A stretch of 60,973 bases of DNA from Myxococcales bacterium (GTDB taxonomy: Bacteria; Myxococcota_A; Polyangia; Polyangiales; Polyangiaceae), in the NCBI GenBank assembly GCA_021847645.1, contig JAJZQG010000015.1, positions 1 through 60,973 on the forward strand, read 5' to 3'. This document shows, one piece after another, positions 8,246 through 17,879 of the stretch. The translations under genes and the position numbers were made by a program. Numbering within the stretch: the first letter of the stretch is position 1; every line of letters starts with the position of its first letter. The notes below the pieces were generated by a model, which saw only the letters and a program-made list of their open reading frames with translations, did not search any database and was not told where the DNA came from.

Positions 8246-9378
8246 CCTTCCCGGCTGCCGGGCTTGGTCTTGCGCGCCAGGTGCTGGCGAGCCGCGTTGG
8301 CCACCGAGCCTTGCACGTTCTTGCTCTTGGCGATGAGCTTGAGCTCGTGCTCGCGCAGGTACGGGATGAGCTTCGCAGCGAAGGTGAACGGCGTGCGCGG
8401 ATTGGTCACCAGGTTGAACTTGATCTGGTGATTCTGCGTCCACTCCTTGGAGGTTGCGATCACGCGCAAGACGTCGTCGGACACCGACCGGCTCGCCGAT
8501 ATCTGGACGACCTCGTTGTCCTTGATCTGGGGGCTTCGGATCGCGGCGCTCGCCACGAGGCGGTTGGAGTCGCGCACCAGCAACATGCGCTCCGTGGCGG
8601 TTCCCAGCACCGCGCGCCGGATCTTCTGGCTGACCGTCATGGAGCCGAGCTGCACCCACAGCGGCGCGCACTTGGCCTTGACCTTCTCGTTGCCCTCCTC
8701 GTCGAGCTCGTGCGTGTCCTCCTTGTCCGGGTCGACGTCGATGGTCTGTGCGATCTGATCGACCTGCGTGAACAGCAGGTCGTCGGGCGTCGGCTCTTCG
8801 GACGGCTCGGAGATGAGCTCGTCGCGGATGGCTTGCGCCGCCTCCTTGAAGGCCGGGATGTCGAGCTCGAGGCCGTGCCGCACGGCCAGCTCCAGGACGC
8901 GATCCGCGGTGGAGCTGCGCGCCGACTTGTTCATGTAGAGCTTCTGGATGATCTCGGGGTTCGCGATGAGACGTTCCTCGTTGACCGCAATGCGCTCGCA
9001 CAGCGCCTCGGACCCCACCGATGCCAGGTGCGCCACCGTGTCCACCGCGACGGCGTTGGACGTGATGATGCGCTCCAGAACCTCGTTGTTCGAAACGTAG
9101 GCGCCGGCCAGAATGTGCAGCACGCGTGGGTGCAGGTCCGCGTCCAGCGCGCCGTCGAGCACCGGCTTGGGAAGGCCCGCGAGCGTGGCGGTCGCGACCG
9201 AGGCAGTCTGCGCGTCGTTGCTCTCGCTGAGCAAGGCGACGACGGTGACCACGTCGGCCGGCTTGAGCCCGGGCAGCAGGCCTTTGGCGGCGCCGGAACG
9301 GAGCACGGGGGGAGCGCCGGGATCGAGCACGCGCTGTGCAATCGGCGGCAGGGTCGAGAGGTCGACGGCAGGGATCAT
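8242..9378 (-). CDS. Conserved-looking alpha-helical protein of unknown function
   Basis: The 378-residue protein has no export signal and no recognised catalytic motif. Residues 25-200 are amphipathic helices rich in Ala, Leu, Val and Asp, resembling HEAT-like or helical-repeat folds. An acidic segment near residues 215-240 (DVDPDKEDTHELDEE) separates these from a C-terminal half of mixed helix and strand. It is expected to be cytoplasmic. It follows the zinc-ribbon membrane protein gene by only 3 bases and its stop overlaps the next ATG, so it lies in a minus-strand operon read from the promoter near 9762-9790. The C-terminal end may be affected by the frame problem described for 8087-8245. 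Confidence 0.7.
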   Translation of the reverse strand: MIPAVDLSTLPPIAQRVLDPGAPPVLRSGAAKGLLPGLKPADVVTVVALLSESNDAQTASVATATLAGLPKPVLDGALDADLHPRVLHILAGAYVSNNEVLERIITSNAVAVDTVAHLASVGSEALCERIAVNEERLIANPEIIQKLYMNKSARSSTADRVLELAVRHGLELDIPAFKEAAQAIRDELISEPSEEPTPDDLLFTQVDQIAQTIDVDPDKEDTHELDEEGNEKVKAKCAPLWVQLGSMTVSQKIRRAVLGTATERMLLVRDSNRLVASAAIRSPQIKDNEVVQISASRSVSDDVLRVIATSKEWTQNHQIKFNLVTNPRTPFTFAAKLIPYLREHELKLIAKSKNVQGSVANAARQHLARKTKPGSREG

Positions 9379-9381
9379 GAG

Positions 9382-9741
9382 TCATTCCCCCAGGCGAGCG
9401 GGTGTGGAGAAGAAGGGCACCGATGATTGGGAGCCTGGCACGTTGGTGGGCTGGGGCACCATGGCGGACGGCTCGGTGGACGACGGAAACGCAGGCGCGG
9501 CGGGTGATCCGGCCTTGGCGCGCCAGGCCGAGATGGCCCAGGCGGCCACCACGACGAGCGCCACGACGATGATCGCGGCGAGCCGATTGCGCGTGTACTT
9601 CGCGGAGCAGCGAGCGCAGACGGCCGAGTTGCCGTTGCCGGAGCTCAGGTCGGGCGCCAGGGGCGCGCCGCACGACCGGCACGCAGCGTTGTGAGGTGAA
9701 GCGCCCGTAGCTGGAGAAGAAGTTCGTTGGGTAGCAGCCAT
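9382..9741 (-). CDS. Zinc-ribbon protein with one transmembrane segment
   Basis: The predicted 119-residue protein carries an N-terminal Cys4 zinc ribbon (CRSCGAPL and CARCSAKY), then a single hydrophobic membrane segment (AAIIVVALVVVAAWAIS), then a Pro/Ser-rich tail of about 45 residues. It would place a small zinc ribbon in the cytoplasm and the tail in the periplasm, or the reverse. The start was set at ATG 9739-9741 because a good promoter predicts transcription from about 9755, downstream of the longer GTG start at 9759. No function is known. It is the first gene of a tight minus-strand operon with the helical protein gene. The divergent neighbour also ends in zinc ribbons. Confidence 0.72.
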   Translation of the reverse strand: MAATQRTSSPATGASPHNAACRSCGAPLAPDLSSGNGNSAVCARCSAKYTRNRLAAIIVVALVVVAAWAISAWRAKAGSPAAPAFPSSTEPSAMVPQPTNVPGSQSSVPFFSTPARLGE

Positions 9742-9761
9742 TGCCGTGTTCGTCTGCACGG

Positions 9762-9790
9762 ATTATCTTGACGCGCGGATTGCGTCGCAA
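9762..9790 (-). promoter_or_regulatory. Sigma-70-type promoter for the minus-strand zinc-ribbon operon
   Basis: On the minus strand TTGCGA (9790-9785) is followed by a 17-base spacer and GATAAT (9767-9762). This predicts a start of transcription near 9755, only about 14 bases before the ATG at 9741. The leader has no clear ribosome-binding site. Confidence 0.5.
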
Positions 9791-9834
9791 GCCATCAATC
9801 GGATGCGACGCCCAGCACCAGCCGGAGGCAGCGC

Positions 9835-11067
9835 ATGGGGATCATGGATTTCGTCAAGGGCGGCGTTCGAGAGATGATGATCGCCCGACCCGATGACCGG
9901 AAGCAACTCGTCGTCTACAAGCACCCCGATCAGAACATCCCCTTCTGGTCGCAGCTGACGGTCGACTCGGACGAAGCGGCGGTGTTCTTCAAGGACGGGC
10001 GCGTGGTGGGCGTGCTTCCTCCCGGACGCCACACCCTGAGCTCGCAGAACATTCCGTTCCTCAACAACCTGATCAACCAGTTCACCGGCGGCAATGTCTT
10101 GATCGCGGAGATCTTCTTCGTCAAGACGCAGCCGGTGCGCGACATCCCGTTCGGCGGCCCGATCGGCGACATGATCGACCCGCTCACGCAGGAGATGTGC
10201 GTGCCGCGCATGTTCGGCAAGTTCTCCCTGGTGGTCGTCGATCCGGCGCGGTTCGTGGTGGCGTACGTGGGACAGGCCGCGGCCGGCGACAACGACCAGG
10301 TGTTCGATTGGATCAAGGGCCTGTTCTTCCTGGGCGTGAAGACCGTGATCGGCGAGCTGTGCGAAGCCGAAGGCAAGAGCATCATCCAGGCCGTGTCGAT
10401 GACGCAGATCCTGGCGCAACGCTTCGTCGCCAAGGCGCCGAACCTCGACGACATCGGCGTGCGCGTGCTGCAGATGGGCAACTTCAACATCAACTTCGAC
10501 CCGGAGGAGCGCAAGCGCCTGGTCGAAGCGCAGGCGGAAGTGGCCAAGGCGCAGCGCGGCGTGAAGGTCGCGCGCGCAGAGGCCGAGGCCAGGCAGTATG
10601 GCCTCGACCAGCAGTACCAGCAGGACTCGCGCTACGTGCAGCAGCTAGCCGGAAGCTACCAGAACTACGCCGCGGGCAAGGCGATGATGGGCGCAGGCGA
10701 AGGTATGGCGCACGGCGGTGGCGACGCAGGAATCGCAGGCGCCGCGGCGCAGATGGCCATGGGCGTGGGCATGGCCGGAGCGATGGCGCAGAACATGGGG
10801 CGTCCGCAGGGGCCGCAGTTTCCCGCGCCCGGAATGATGCCGCCGCAGGGACAGTACGCGCCGGCCGCAGCGCCTCCCCAGGCTGCCGCACCCACGTCCG
10901 CAGCCGGCGTGACCACGTGCCCCAAGTGCGGGGCGTCCGTGCCGCAAGGGCGCTTCTGCGCCGAGTGTGGCGGCCCTCTGGGTGCGCCCCCGAAGCGCTT
11001 TTGCGCCAACTGCGGCAGCGAAGTACAGGGCAAGTTCTGCGCAAACTGCGGAACGCCCGCGCCCTGA
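9835..11067 (+). CDS. SPFH (band 7)-domain protein with C-terminal double zinc ribbon
   Basis: The 410-residue protein belongs to the SPFH/virion-core-protein-like family exemplified by Bacillus YdjI. The SPFH domain spans about residues 30-240, with an embedded DNDQVFDWIKG segment. A short coiled coil follows (EAQAEVAKAQRGVKVARAEA), then a Gly/Ala/Met-rich stretch that may associate with membrane, a Pro/Gln-rich linker, and two to three Cys-x2-Cys knuckles at about residues 362-410 (CPKCG, CAECG, CANCG twice). It probably assembles into membrane-associated oligomers. Its exact role in bacteria is unclear, and in Bacillus YdjI is linked to phage-shock-like membrane stress. ATG 9835 is used; ATG 9844 is an alternative. 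The zinc-ribbon kinase gene follows 48 bases downstream. Confidence 0.85.
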   Translation: MGIMDFVKGGVREMMIARPDDRKQLVVYKHPDQNIPFWSQLTVDSDEAAVFFKDGRVVGVLPPGRHTLSSQNIPFLNNLINQFTGGNVLIAEIFFVKTQPVRDIPFGGPIGDMIDPLTQEMCVPRMFGKFSLVVVDPARFVVAYVGQAAAGDNDQVFDWIKGLFFLGVKTVIGELCEAEGKSIIQAVSMTQILAQRFVAKAPNLDDIGVRVLQMGNFNINFDPEERKRLVEAQAEVAKAQRGVKVARAEAEARQYGLDQQYQQDSRYVQQLAGSYQNYAAGKAMMGAGEGMAHGGGDAGIAGAAAQMAMGVGMAGAMAQNMGRPQGPQFPAPGMMPPQGQYAPAAAPPQAAAPTSAAGVTTCPKCGASVPQGRFCAECGGPLGAPPKRFCANCGSEVQGKFCANCGTPAP

Positions 11068-11115
11068 GCAGCCGTCGCGCGCGACGCTCCTCGGCAAATG
11101 ATCTAGACTCCAGGC

Positions 11116-12645
11116 GTGGCTAAGGAAACGGTTGTCGGTGGCGCCAAGGCCTGCAAGCTCTGCGGCCAGCGTTTCACCAACGACGCGGCATTCTGCCCGT
11201 TCGACGGGGAACCGCTCGAGCAGGTCCAAGGCGGTTGGGACTCCGCTTCCGACCCGCTGATCGGAGCCTTGATCGATGGCCGCTACGAGGTCATGGAAGC
11301 GCTGGGCGAGGGCGGCATGGGCACGGTCTACCGCGTGCGCCATCACGCGCTCCAGCGCCAATTCGCGATGAAGGTGCTGCGTCCAGACCTGGCACGCGAG
11401 CCCGAGCTTTGTTCGCGGTTCATCCAGGAGGCTCGTACCGCCGCCACGATCGCCCACCCGAATGTCGTGCAGATCACCGACTACGGCTCGGTGCCGTCCG
11501 GCAGCCCGTACTTCGTCATGGAGTTGCTCGACGGCGCGCCGCTCTCGCGCCTCGTCAAGCAGGCCGGTCCCATTCCCGCAGCACGTGCGGTGCGTATCCT
11601 GGTCCAGATCGCCGCCGGCATCGGCGCTGCCCATCGCGCCGGCGTCGTGCATCGCGACCTCAAGCCCGACAACGTGTTCATCGTCCCTGACACGCACGGC
11701 AACGATCAGGTCAAGATCCTGGACTTCGGTGTCGCCAAGGTCGCTGGGGCCGCCAGGATGACCCGCACCGGCATGGTCTTCGGCTCGCCCCACTACATGA
11801 GCCCCGAGCAGGCCTCGGGCCAGCCGGTCGACCATCGTGCTGACATCTACGCGCTCGGCGTCGTCATGTACGAGCTGTTCACAGGCCACGTCCCCTTCGA
11901 GGCCGACACGTTCATGGGCGTGCTCACCAAGCACATGTTCATGGCGCCCGAACCCTTCGTTCAAAAAGCCGAGAACATGCGCGAGCTCGGTGCGCTCGAG
12001 GACATCACCCTCCGCTGCCTCGAGAAAAAGCCCGAGAACCGCTACCCCACCGTCGAGGCCCTCGTTGCCGACGTCGAGGAGGTGGTCCGCCTCGGCGCGG
12101 GCGACGACATCGAGGTGCGCCCGTCGTCCGCCGGATCTGCCGGCCGCTCTTCCGAACCGGCGTTTCGCCTCGCCGATGAGCTGGAGCTGCCCGATGTCTA
12201 CGAGGTGAGCGCCGCGCGCGCCCGTCGAGGCCAGCATGACTCGCGCTATCGGATTGCCCTGGGCGCCCTCGTCGCCGCCGTGCTCATGCTGGCCGGTGCC
12301 ATTGTCGCCCTGCTCTGGCTTCGCTCCAAGGCAGCTGTCCCGCCCGCGCCTCCAGCGTCCGCCCTCGTCGATTCCTCCGGCAGCCTCGCTCCTGCTGCGC
12401 CGGTCGCCCATCCGTCGCCGGTCGTCGTGACGGCCACGATCAGCGACGCCGAACCCGCAGCCCCGCCGGTGACCACCCCGCCGCAGACGGCGCACCCGTC
12501 GCAGTCGGCCTCGACGACGCCGCGAAGCCGCACGCCGCACCCGGTCAAGACCTCGCCGCCAGCGACCACGACCGCGCCGCCGGCGGCGACCTCGCCGCGC
12601 TCGCCCGCCGGTACCGGGGAAATCGTCAACCCGTGGGCAAAATAG
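11116..12645 (+). CDS. Ser/Thr protein kinase (PknB type) with N-terminal zinc ribbon and membrane anchor
   Basis: The 509-residue protein begins with a zinc ribbon (CKLCGQRF, then FCPFDG, residues 13-30). A full Hanks kinase domain follows at about residues 57-325: GEGGMG loop, Lys86 (FAMKVL), Glu105, the catalytic HRDLKPDN at 179-186, DFG at 203-205 and GSPHYMSPEQ. All catalytic residues are present. A membrane segment lies at about 378-400, and a periplasmic Ser/Thr/Pro-rich tail of about 105 residues ends in IVNPWAK. It should phosphorylate cytoplasmic partners in response to an unknown cue; the tail has no PASTA repeats. The start codon is GTG 11116. The neighbouring SPFH protein and receiver protein are natural candidates for partners. 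Confidence 0.95.
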   Translation: MAKETVVGGAKACKLCGQRFTNDAAFCPFDGEPLEQVQGGWDSASDPLIGALIDGRYEVMEALGEGGMGTVYRVRHHALQRQFAMKVLRPDLAREPELCSRFIQEARTAATIAHPNVVQITDYGSVPSGSPYFVMELLDGAPLSRLVKQAGPIPAARAVRILVQIAAGIGAAHRAGVVHRDLKPDNVFIVPDTHGNDQVKILDFGVAKVAGAARMTRTGMVFGSPHYMSPEQASGQPVDHRADIYALGVVMYELFTGHVPFEADTFMGVLTKHMFMAPEPFVQKAENMRELGALEDITLRCLEKKPENRYPTVEALVADVEEVVRLGAGDDIEVRPSSAGSAGRSSEPAFRLADELELPDVYEVSAARARRGQHDSRYRIALGALVAAVLMLAGAIVALLWLRSKAAVPPAPPASALVDSSGSLAPAAPVAHPSPVVVTATISDAEPAAPPVTTPPQTAHPSQSASTTPRSRTPHPVKTSPPATTTAPPAATSPRSPAGTGEIVNPWAK

Positions 12646-12840
12646 GCTGCGTCTCGCCCGGTCCGGCGATCGATGCGGCCCGGTTGGACCGCGCCACGTT
12701 CGGACGAGCGCCGCACCAGTCCGAATGACTCGTGCGGCGGCAGGTGATTGCTGACCTGCGTCGCGCGTTCCAAGCGCAGACCCGCGCCCCATTCCGCGCG
12801 GTACCACCGTTCGGCTTGACACATGCCCGCCGCGGCTTTC

Positions 12841-15177
12841 ATGCTCGCCTCACCTTCTGTGGCCAAGCTCAAGCTCCTCCTTGTCGACCAGGATCCGAAC
12901 TCTCGGACCGTTCTCGAAGTCAGCCTGAAAAAAGCCGGCTACGTCGTGACGACATCGGAAGACGGGTTGGACGCTCTGTCGAAGATCGAGTTCTCCACGC
13001 CCGACCTGGTCCTGACCGACACTCGCCTGTCCGGCATCGACGGCTTCGAGCTCGTACAGCGCTTGAAGCAACGCGCCGAGCTCGCTGCCATCCCCGTCGT
13101 GTTCCTCTCGAGCCGCAAGTCGGTCGAGGACAAGGTGCGAGGCTTCGAGCTCGGCGTCGAAGACTACCTGACCAAGCCGATCTTCGTGCGCGAGCTGATC
13201 GCTCGCATCAACATGCTGCTCAACCGGCGGGCGCAAGAGCGCATCGCCGCTCGCCAGCCAGCCTCCGGCCGCACGCGTTTTGCTGGCTCCATCCTCGACA
13301 TGGCTGTCGTCGATCTGCTCCAGACCTTCGACGTCAGCCGTAAGAGCGGTGTGCTCACCATCAAGAACGGCGCCCAGGAAGCCGTCATCGCCTTCCGCGA
13401 AGGCGCCGTCGTCGATGCCGTGCTCGGCAAGCTGCGAGGCGCCGAGGCTGTCTACCGCACGCTCGTTTGGAACGAAGGCGAGTTCTCGATCGAGTTCCGG
13501 TCCGTCGAGTCCCACGACGCCGTCGGGATCTCCACGCAGGCTCTACTGATGGAAGGCATGCGCCGCGTCGACGAATGGACCCGGCTTCTCGAACAGCTTC
13601 CTCCGCTGAGCACGCGGCTGGCCGTGGACGCGGACCAGATCAGGGACCGGCTGCACGAGATCCCGGACGAGGTGAACAGGATCCTCAGGCTGTTCGACGG
13701 AGCGCGCTGCATTGCGGAGGTGATCGACGAGTCTCCGTTCGAGGATCTGTCGACGCTGGGCACCGTGTCGAAGTTGTTCTTCGAAGGCATTCTGGTGATG
13801 CACGATCGGAGCGGGCCCGTTGGGTCCGTGGCTGCAGTGCTCGATCGTCCCGTGGAGTCGCCGGGCGAGGCCGACTCCGATTTCGGTGGCGGCCAGGACA
13901 TCGACGACGCTTTTTCCGCCATCGCGCACAGCTCAGCTCCGCCGCCCATGCCTGAGGAGCCGTCGGCGCCGTTGGCCACCGAGCCCGAAGCCACCACGGC
14001 GCAGATCCCGCCCGTGCGCAGCACGTTGCCCGCGCCCGGCGCACCTCCGGTCGACGAGCCGCCCGAGCAGCCAGGCCGCTTCCACACCGATCCCGGCCTT
14101 GGACCCTCTCTTCGAACCGACGTGGTTCGGCTCGATTCTTCTCCTGCGCCCGAGCTCGCTGCGCCCAGCTACTCCGAGGCGCTGCCTGCCGCGCGAGCCT
14201 CTGCGGGGCGCGGCGACACGAGCGAGTCCGCCGAGCCCTCCCCCGCCGCGCCGACTGCCGTCGAGGACGTCTCGACGCCACGCCCCGGTCCTTTGGCGCC
14301 CGCCGAAGCGACCTTTGCGGCCGACACTCGTACCGCCGCGGCCGACCTGATGCACGGGGCGGAACAAGCTCGAGAGCAAGAGCAGCCGGAACAGCAAGCA
14401 GGCGAAGAGGAGGAACGCGAGGAGCCCGAACGCGTCTCGCACCCCGACGATCTCGATCAGGAGTTCTTCCGCGAGGGCGAGGCAAGCGACGAAGGGTTCG
14501 AGTCTGGCGACGAGGTGCGCGATTCGATCTCTCCGCCCGTCCGCTCGTTGTCGCCCGAGGCGTTGAAACGCAAGGCCGTGCTGTCCCGCGGCGTGGCGCT
14601 CGTCGTGGGATTCCTCGCCGTGGTGGCCGGCTTCGGCGTGTGGAAGACATGGCAGAGGACCGAGGCTCCCGCGGTCGAGCCCAGCTCTCGCACTGCCGTT
14701 GCCGGCTCGGCCACTCCGCGTCCCACCACCGCGACCACCGCGCCTCCACCCGGCGCGACGGTCGTCGCCGCTGCCCCCGACGCCGGTGCGCTGGAACAGG
14801 CCGACGCGGCCCAGGCTCCCGACGCGGCCGTCGCCGACGCCGAGATCGTCGCGCAGGACGCGTCGGCCGGGGCCGAGGCCGGCCAAGAAGCCGACGCTGC
14901 CGGGCAGGCGGCGGCCGAGGAGATGGACGACGAGGCGGCAAAGAAGCTCGTGCAGCAGGCGCAACGCTTGCTCGAGCGGGGCAAGAACGACGACGCCATC
15001 GAGGCGGCGACGCGATACACGCAGGCGCGTCCGCAGGACGCCTACGGCTATCTGTTGTTGGGCGCGGCGTACGAGCAGAAGGGACAGTTCGCCCGTGCTC
15101 GCGAGGTCTACAACGCGTGCGCCGAGAAGGCGCAGGGCAGCTCCCTGGGCGAGTGCCGCGCGCTCGGCGGCCGGTAG
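12841..15177 (+). CDS. Response-regulator receiver + DUF4388 protein with membrane segment and C-terminal TPR
   Basis: This protein of about 778 residues starts with a receiver domain (residues 8-130) that has Asp16, Asp18, phosphoryl-acceptor Asp60, Ser90 and Lys112; one of the usual adjacent acidic pair is Gln17. A DUF4388/PATAN-like domain follows ([17 protein letters not shown], about 147-330). Next come about 240 residues of acidic Pro/Ala/Glu linker, a membrane segment near 582-602, a second Ala/Asp-rich linker, and a TPR-like helical pair near 697-770. Signalling would start in the cytoplasm and the TPR part would be periplasmic. Other possible starts are ATG 12823 and GTG 12859. The latter begins exactly at the receiver fold. 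The gene probably acts with the kinase 195 bases upstream. Confidence 0.88.
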   Translation: MLASPSVAKLKLLLVDQDPNSRTVLEVSLKKAGYVVTTSEDGLDALSKIEFSTPDLVLTDTRLSGIDGFELVQRLKQRAELAAIPVVFLSSRKSVEDKVRGFELGVEDYLTKPIFVRELIARINMLLNRRAQERIAARQPASGRTRFAGSILDMAVVDLLQTFDVSRKSGVLTIKNGAQEAVIAFREGAVVDAVLGKLRGAEAVYRTLVWNEGEFSIEFRSVESHDAVGISTQALLMEGMRRVDEWTRLLEQLPPLSTRLAVDADQIRDRLHEIPDEVNRILRLFDGARCIAEVIDESPFEDLSTLGTVSKLFFEGILVMHDRSGPVGSVAAVLDRPVESPGEADSDFGGGQDIDDAFSAIAHSSAPPPMPEEPSAPLATEPEATTAQIPPVRSTLPAPGAPPVDEPPEQPGRFHTDPGLGPSLRTDVVRLDSSPAPELAAPSYSEALPAARASAGRGDTSESAEPSPAAPTAVEDVSTPRPGPLAPAEATFAADTRTAAADLMHGAEQAREQEQPEQQAGEEEEREEPERVSHPDDLDQEFFREGEASDEGFESGDEVRDSISPPVRSLSPEALKRKAVLSRGVALVVGFLAVVAGFGVWKTWQRTEAPAVEPSSRTAVAGSATPRPTTATTAPPPGATVVAAAPDAGALEQADAAQAPDAAVADAEIVAQDASAGAEAGQEADAAGQAAAEEMDDEAAKKLVQQAQRLLERGKNDDAIEAATRYTQARPQDAYGYLLLGAAYEQKGQFARAREVYNACAEKAQGSSLGECRALGGR

Positions 15178-15192
15178 CGATCGCGTGCCGCC

Positions 15193-16140
15193 CTACAGGC
15201 GCCGCGAGCCGTCGCGAAGCCGTGGATCGAGCAGCCCGTAGGCGATGTCGGCCAGCAGGTTCGCAGCCACGACCGACAACGACGCCACCAACACGACGCC
15301 CATGACGACTGGACCGTCGCGTGCAAGGACGGCGTCGACGGTCAACGATCCCATGCCCGGCCAGCGAAAGACCTTCTCCGTGACGACGGCGCCGCCCATC
15401 AACGCACCGAGGTCCAGCGCCATGACGGTCGTGAGCGGCATGAGGGCGTTGCGGAAGCCGTGCACCAGCACCACTCGCCAGCGCGGCAAGCCACGGGCGC
15501 GCGCGGATCGGACGAAGTCCTGCGACAGCACGACGATCATCTCGTCGCGGACGAACCTGGCGTAGTAGGCCGCGCCGAACATGCCCAGCGTGATGACCGG
15601 CATGACCATCGACAGCGCTCGCTCGGCGAAGGTGTTGCCGTAGCCGTCGTAGGGCAGGATGCGCCATCGATACGCGAACCAGTACTGGAGCAGCACGCCG
15701 GTCAGGAACGTCGGAGCGCTGACGCCGACGAGCGTGAGTGCGACGGCGCCGCGGTCGAGCGCGCGGCCGCGGCGAAGGGCGGCGAGGGTGCCGATGGCAG
15801 CGCCGATGCCGACCTGCACGAACACCGCGAACAGCGCCAGCAGCGCCGTGCGAGGGAGCCGATCGGCAAGGATGGCGGTGACAGGCTTGCGGAATTGGAA
15901 GCTCCTTCCCAGGTCCCCTCGGGACAAGCGCTTGAAGTACTCGACGTACTGAACGGGAAGCGGGCGATCGAGCTTGAGCTGCTTTCTGATCCTGTCCACC
16001 TCGGAAGGGCGTGCTTGCGGACCTGCCATGGCTCGCGCCGGGTCCGAGGGAAGTGCATGGTGCACCAGGAAGGTGATCGTGAGGACCGCCCAGATCACCA
16101 CCAGTGACGACACGAGCCGCAGGGCAACGCGCCGCCTCAT
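15193..16140 (-). CDS. ABC transporter permease, DppB/OppB family
   Basis: The 315-residue integral membrane protein has the N-terminal helix (RLVSSLVVIWAVLTITFLV), the soluble segment after it typical of DppB (DPARAMAG...VDRIRKQLKLD), and about six membrane helices. The EAA loop for docking the ATPase is SARARGLPRWRVVLVHGF. Such permeases form half of the channel of di- or oligopeptide, nickel or glycoside importers. Its ATG at 16138-16140 overlaps the stop of the substrate-binding protein gene as ATGA. It is the last gene of the operon and stops 15 bases from the converging receiver gene. No ATPase subunit gene is present here. Confidence 0.92.
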   Translation of the reverse strand: MRRRVALRLVSSLVVIWAVLTITFLVHHALPSDPARAMAGPQARPSEVDRIRKQLKLDRPLPVQYVEYFKRLSRGDLGRSFQFRKPVTAILADRLPRTALLALFAVFVQVGIGAAIGTLAALRRGRALDRGAVALTLVGVSAPTFLTGVLLQYWFAYRWRILPYDGYGNTFAERALSMVMPVITLGMFGAAYYARFVRDEMIVVLSQDFVRSARARGLPRWRVVLVHGFRNALMPLTTVMALDLGALMGGAVVTEKVFRWPGMGSLTVDAVLARDGPVVMGVVLVASLSVVAANLLADIAYGLLDPRLRDGSRRL

Positions 16141-17879
16141 CGGTCGGGCCTCCGGGCAAGCGCCAGGGCGAGCACGTTCAGGCTTCCGAAGGGAGCGTGG
16201 CGAGCCAGCAGCGCGCGCCGCTTCTGCTCCACGTCGAGCCAGACGAACGCCAGGTGCTGCTGCACCCGGGGGTCCGGCCGGTAGCCGTGCAGGTAGGGCT
16301 GCCACAGATCGTAGTAGCGGTAGCCGAAGACCACCGCCCACGGCGCCTGGTCGCGAACGATCTCGTCCGCACGGCGAAACAGCTTGCTACGTTCCTCGGG
16401 GGACAGCTCGCGCCGCGCCCGATCGAGCACGGCGTCGAGCTCGGCGTTGGAAAAGAACGCGCGGTTCTGCGACTCGTCTTCCGAGATCGCCTTGGTGGAG
16501 AACAACGGGTCGAAGAAGTCGCTGGGATCGTCGAAGTCTGCCGACCAGCCGTCACCGCCCATCGCGGTCTGCATCGGCCGACCGGTGCGCGCCAGGAACG
16601 CGGTCCAGGCCAGCGTGCGGATGCGGATGCGGATCCCGATGCGAGCCAGCTGCTGTTGGTAGAGCTCGGCGGCCTGCACCTCGAACGAATCGCCGGGCAC
16701 GAAGTAGTCGATGGGCTTGGGGTAGCCGCCGTGGCCGGTGCGAGGGTCGAACGGGTAGCCGGCGCGACGCATCAGGTCCAGAGCACGATCCAGATCGAAA
16801 TGTTGGCCTTGGAAGCTGGGATCATAGCCGACGACGCCGGGTGGGACCATGGAGTGGGCCGGGACGACGGTGCCCGCGCGAAGCAAGCCGACCTGGTGGC
16901 GATCGATCGCGGCGGCGACCGCCTGGCGCACTTCGAGCTGGTCGAAGGGCGCCATGCGCGTGTTCATGAAGATGCCGCGCGTCGACCGCGGCTGGTTCCA
17001 CGCGCCGAACGGCGTCCACCGCGGGTCGCTGCGAAACGCGGCGGAATCCGCCGCCGACAGCTCGTGCACGAAGTCGAGCTGGCCGCGCTCGAAGCGGAAT
17101 CGCTGTGCGATTGTCTGCACGCCGAGCAACCACGTGATCCCGTCGAGGTACGGCAAGCCCGGCTCGAAGTAGCTTTCGTGGCGCGTCAGCTCCACCGCTT
17201 CCTGCTCCCGCCAGCGCGCCAGGCGAAAGGGACCCGCGCCGCACGCATGCTGAGAGAACGTCGGATCATAGGTGCGCCCCGCCGAGCGGCACACCGGTGC
17301 GGTCAGCGGCAGCGTGAGCGTCGCGATGAAGGTCGCGTCAGGCTCGCTGAGCTCGAACTCCAGATCGAGATCCGACCGCACGATGACCCCGGGCAGATCG
17401 GCGCGCCGGCCCTGGTGGTAGTCGTCGTATCCCTCGATGCGATCGAAGAACGCCGCGGCCGGTGCAGGCGTGTCCGGATGCAGCGCGCGCTCGATCGATC
17501 GCTTGACATCGTCGGCTGTCACGAGGGTCCCGTCATGGAAGCGCACGCCCGGACGCAGTTGCACGAACACGTGCAGGCCGTCTTCGGAAACCCGAAATGA
17601 GCGCGCTAGCTCGCCTTCGAAGGCGCCGGACTCGGAGACGCGCACGAGCCGTGCGAAGATCAGCCTGACGATCGGATCGGCCGCCTCGTCGAAGGCGACC
17701 GCTGGATCGATGGATCGCACGTTGACGTACTGGGCTACCGTGAGCGTGCCGCCGCGCCGGGGAGGGACCTCGTGTGCGTCACCAAGCGGTGCGGCAAGCC
17801 GGCTGGTGCAGCCGACGGCAAGGGTCAGCGCGAGCGCGCTCGCGGCGAGCCTAGGTCGTGCGAGGATCGAGCGCATCAC
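16137..17879 (-). CDS. Peptide/nickel-type ABC transporter substrate-binding lipoprotein
   Basis: The 580-residue protein belongs to solute-binding protein family 5. It has a lipoprotein signal (LALTLAVGC, Cys24), then the family motifs GGTLTVAQY at the start of the fold, LRPGVRFHDGTLVTADDVKRS near residue 110, and a conserved C-terminal half. It would capture a ligand, most likely a short peptide, in the periplasm and pass it to the permease pair. Its start overlaps the end of the DppC-like permease gene by 29 bases, and ATG 17874-17876 is an equally possible start. Its stop overlaps the DppB-like permease gene. The ligand cannot be predicted from the sequence. Confidence 0.92.
   Translation of the reverse strand: MMRSILARPRLAASALALTLAVGCTSRLAAPLGDAHEVPPRRGGTLTVAQYVNVRSIDPAVAFDEAADPIVRLIFARLVRVSESGAFEGELARSFRVSEDGLHVFVQLRPGVRFHDGTLVTADDVKRSIERALHPDTPAPAAAFFDRIEGYDDYHQGRRADLPGVIVRSDLDLEFELSEPDATFIATLTLPLTAPVCRSAGRTYDPTFSQHACGAGPFRLARWREQEAVELTRHESYFEPGLPYLDGITWLLGVQTIAQRFRFERGQLDFVHELSAADSAAFRSDPRWTPFGAWNQPRSTRGIFMNTRMAPFDQLEVRQAVAAAIDRHQVGLLRAGTVVPAHSMVPPGVVGYDPSFQGQHFDLDRALDLMRRAGYPFDPRTGHGGYPKPIDYFVPGDSFEVQAAELYQQQLARIGIRIRIRTLAWTAFLARTGRPMQTAMGGDGWSADFDDPSDFFDPLFSTKAISEDESQNRAFFSNAELDAVLDRARRELSPEERSKLFRRADEIVRDQAPWAVVFGYRYYDLWQPYLHGYRPDPRVQQHLAFVWLDVEQKRRALLARHAPFGSLNVLALALARRPDR

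Noticed and set aside
12816-12844. TTGACA at 12816-12821 as promoter for the receiver gene
   Set aside because: No acceptable -10 box is found at the correct spacing (only TCATGC), so I treat the hexamer as chance.
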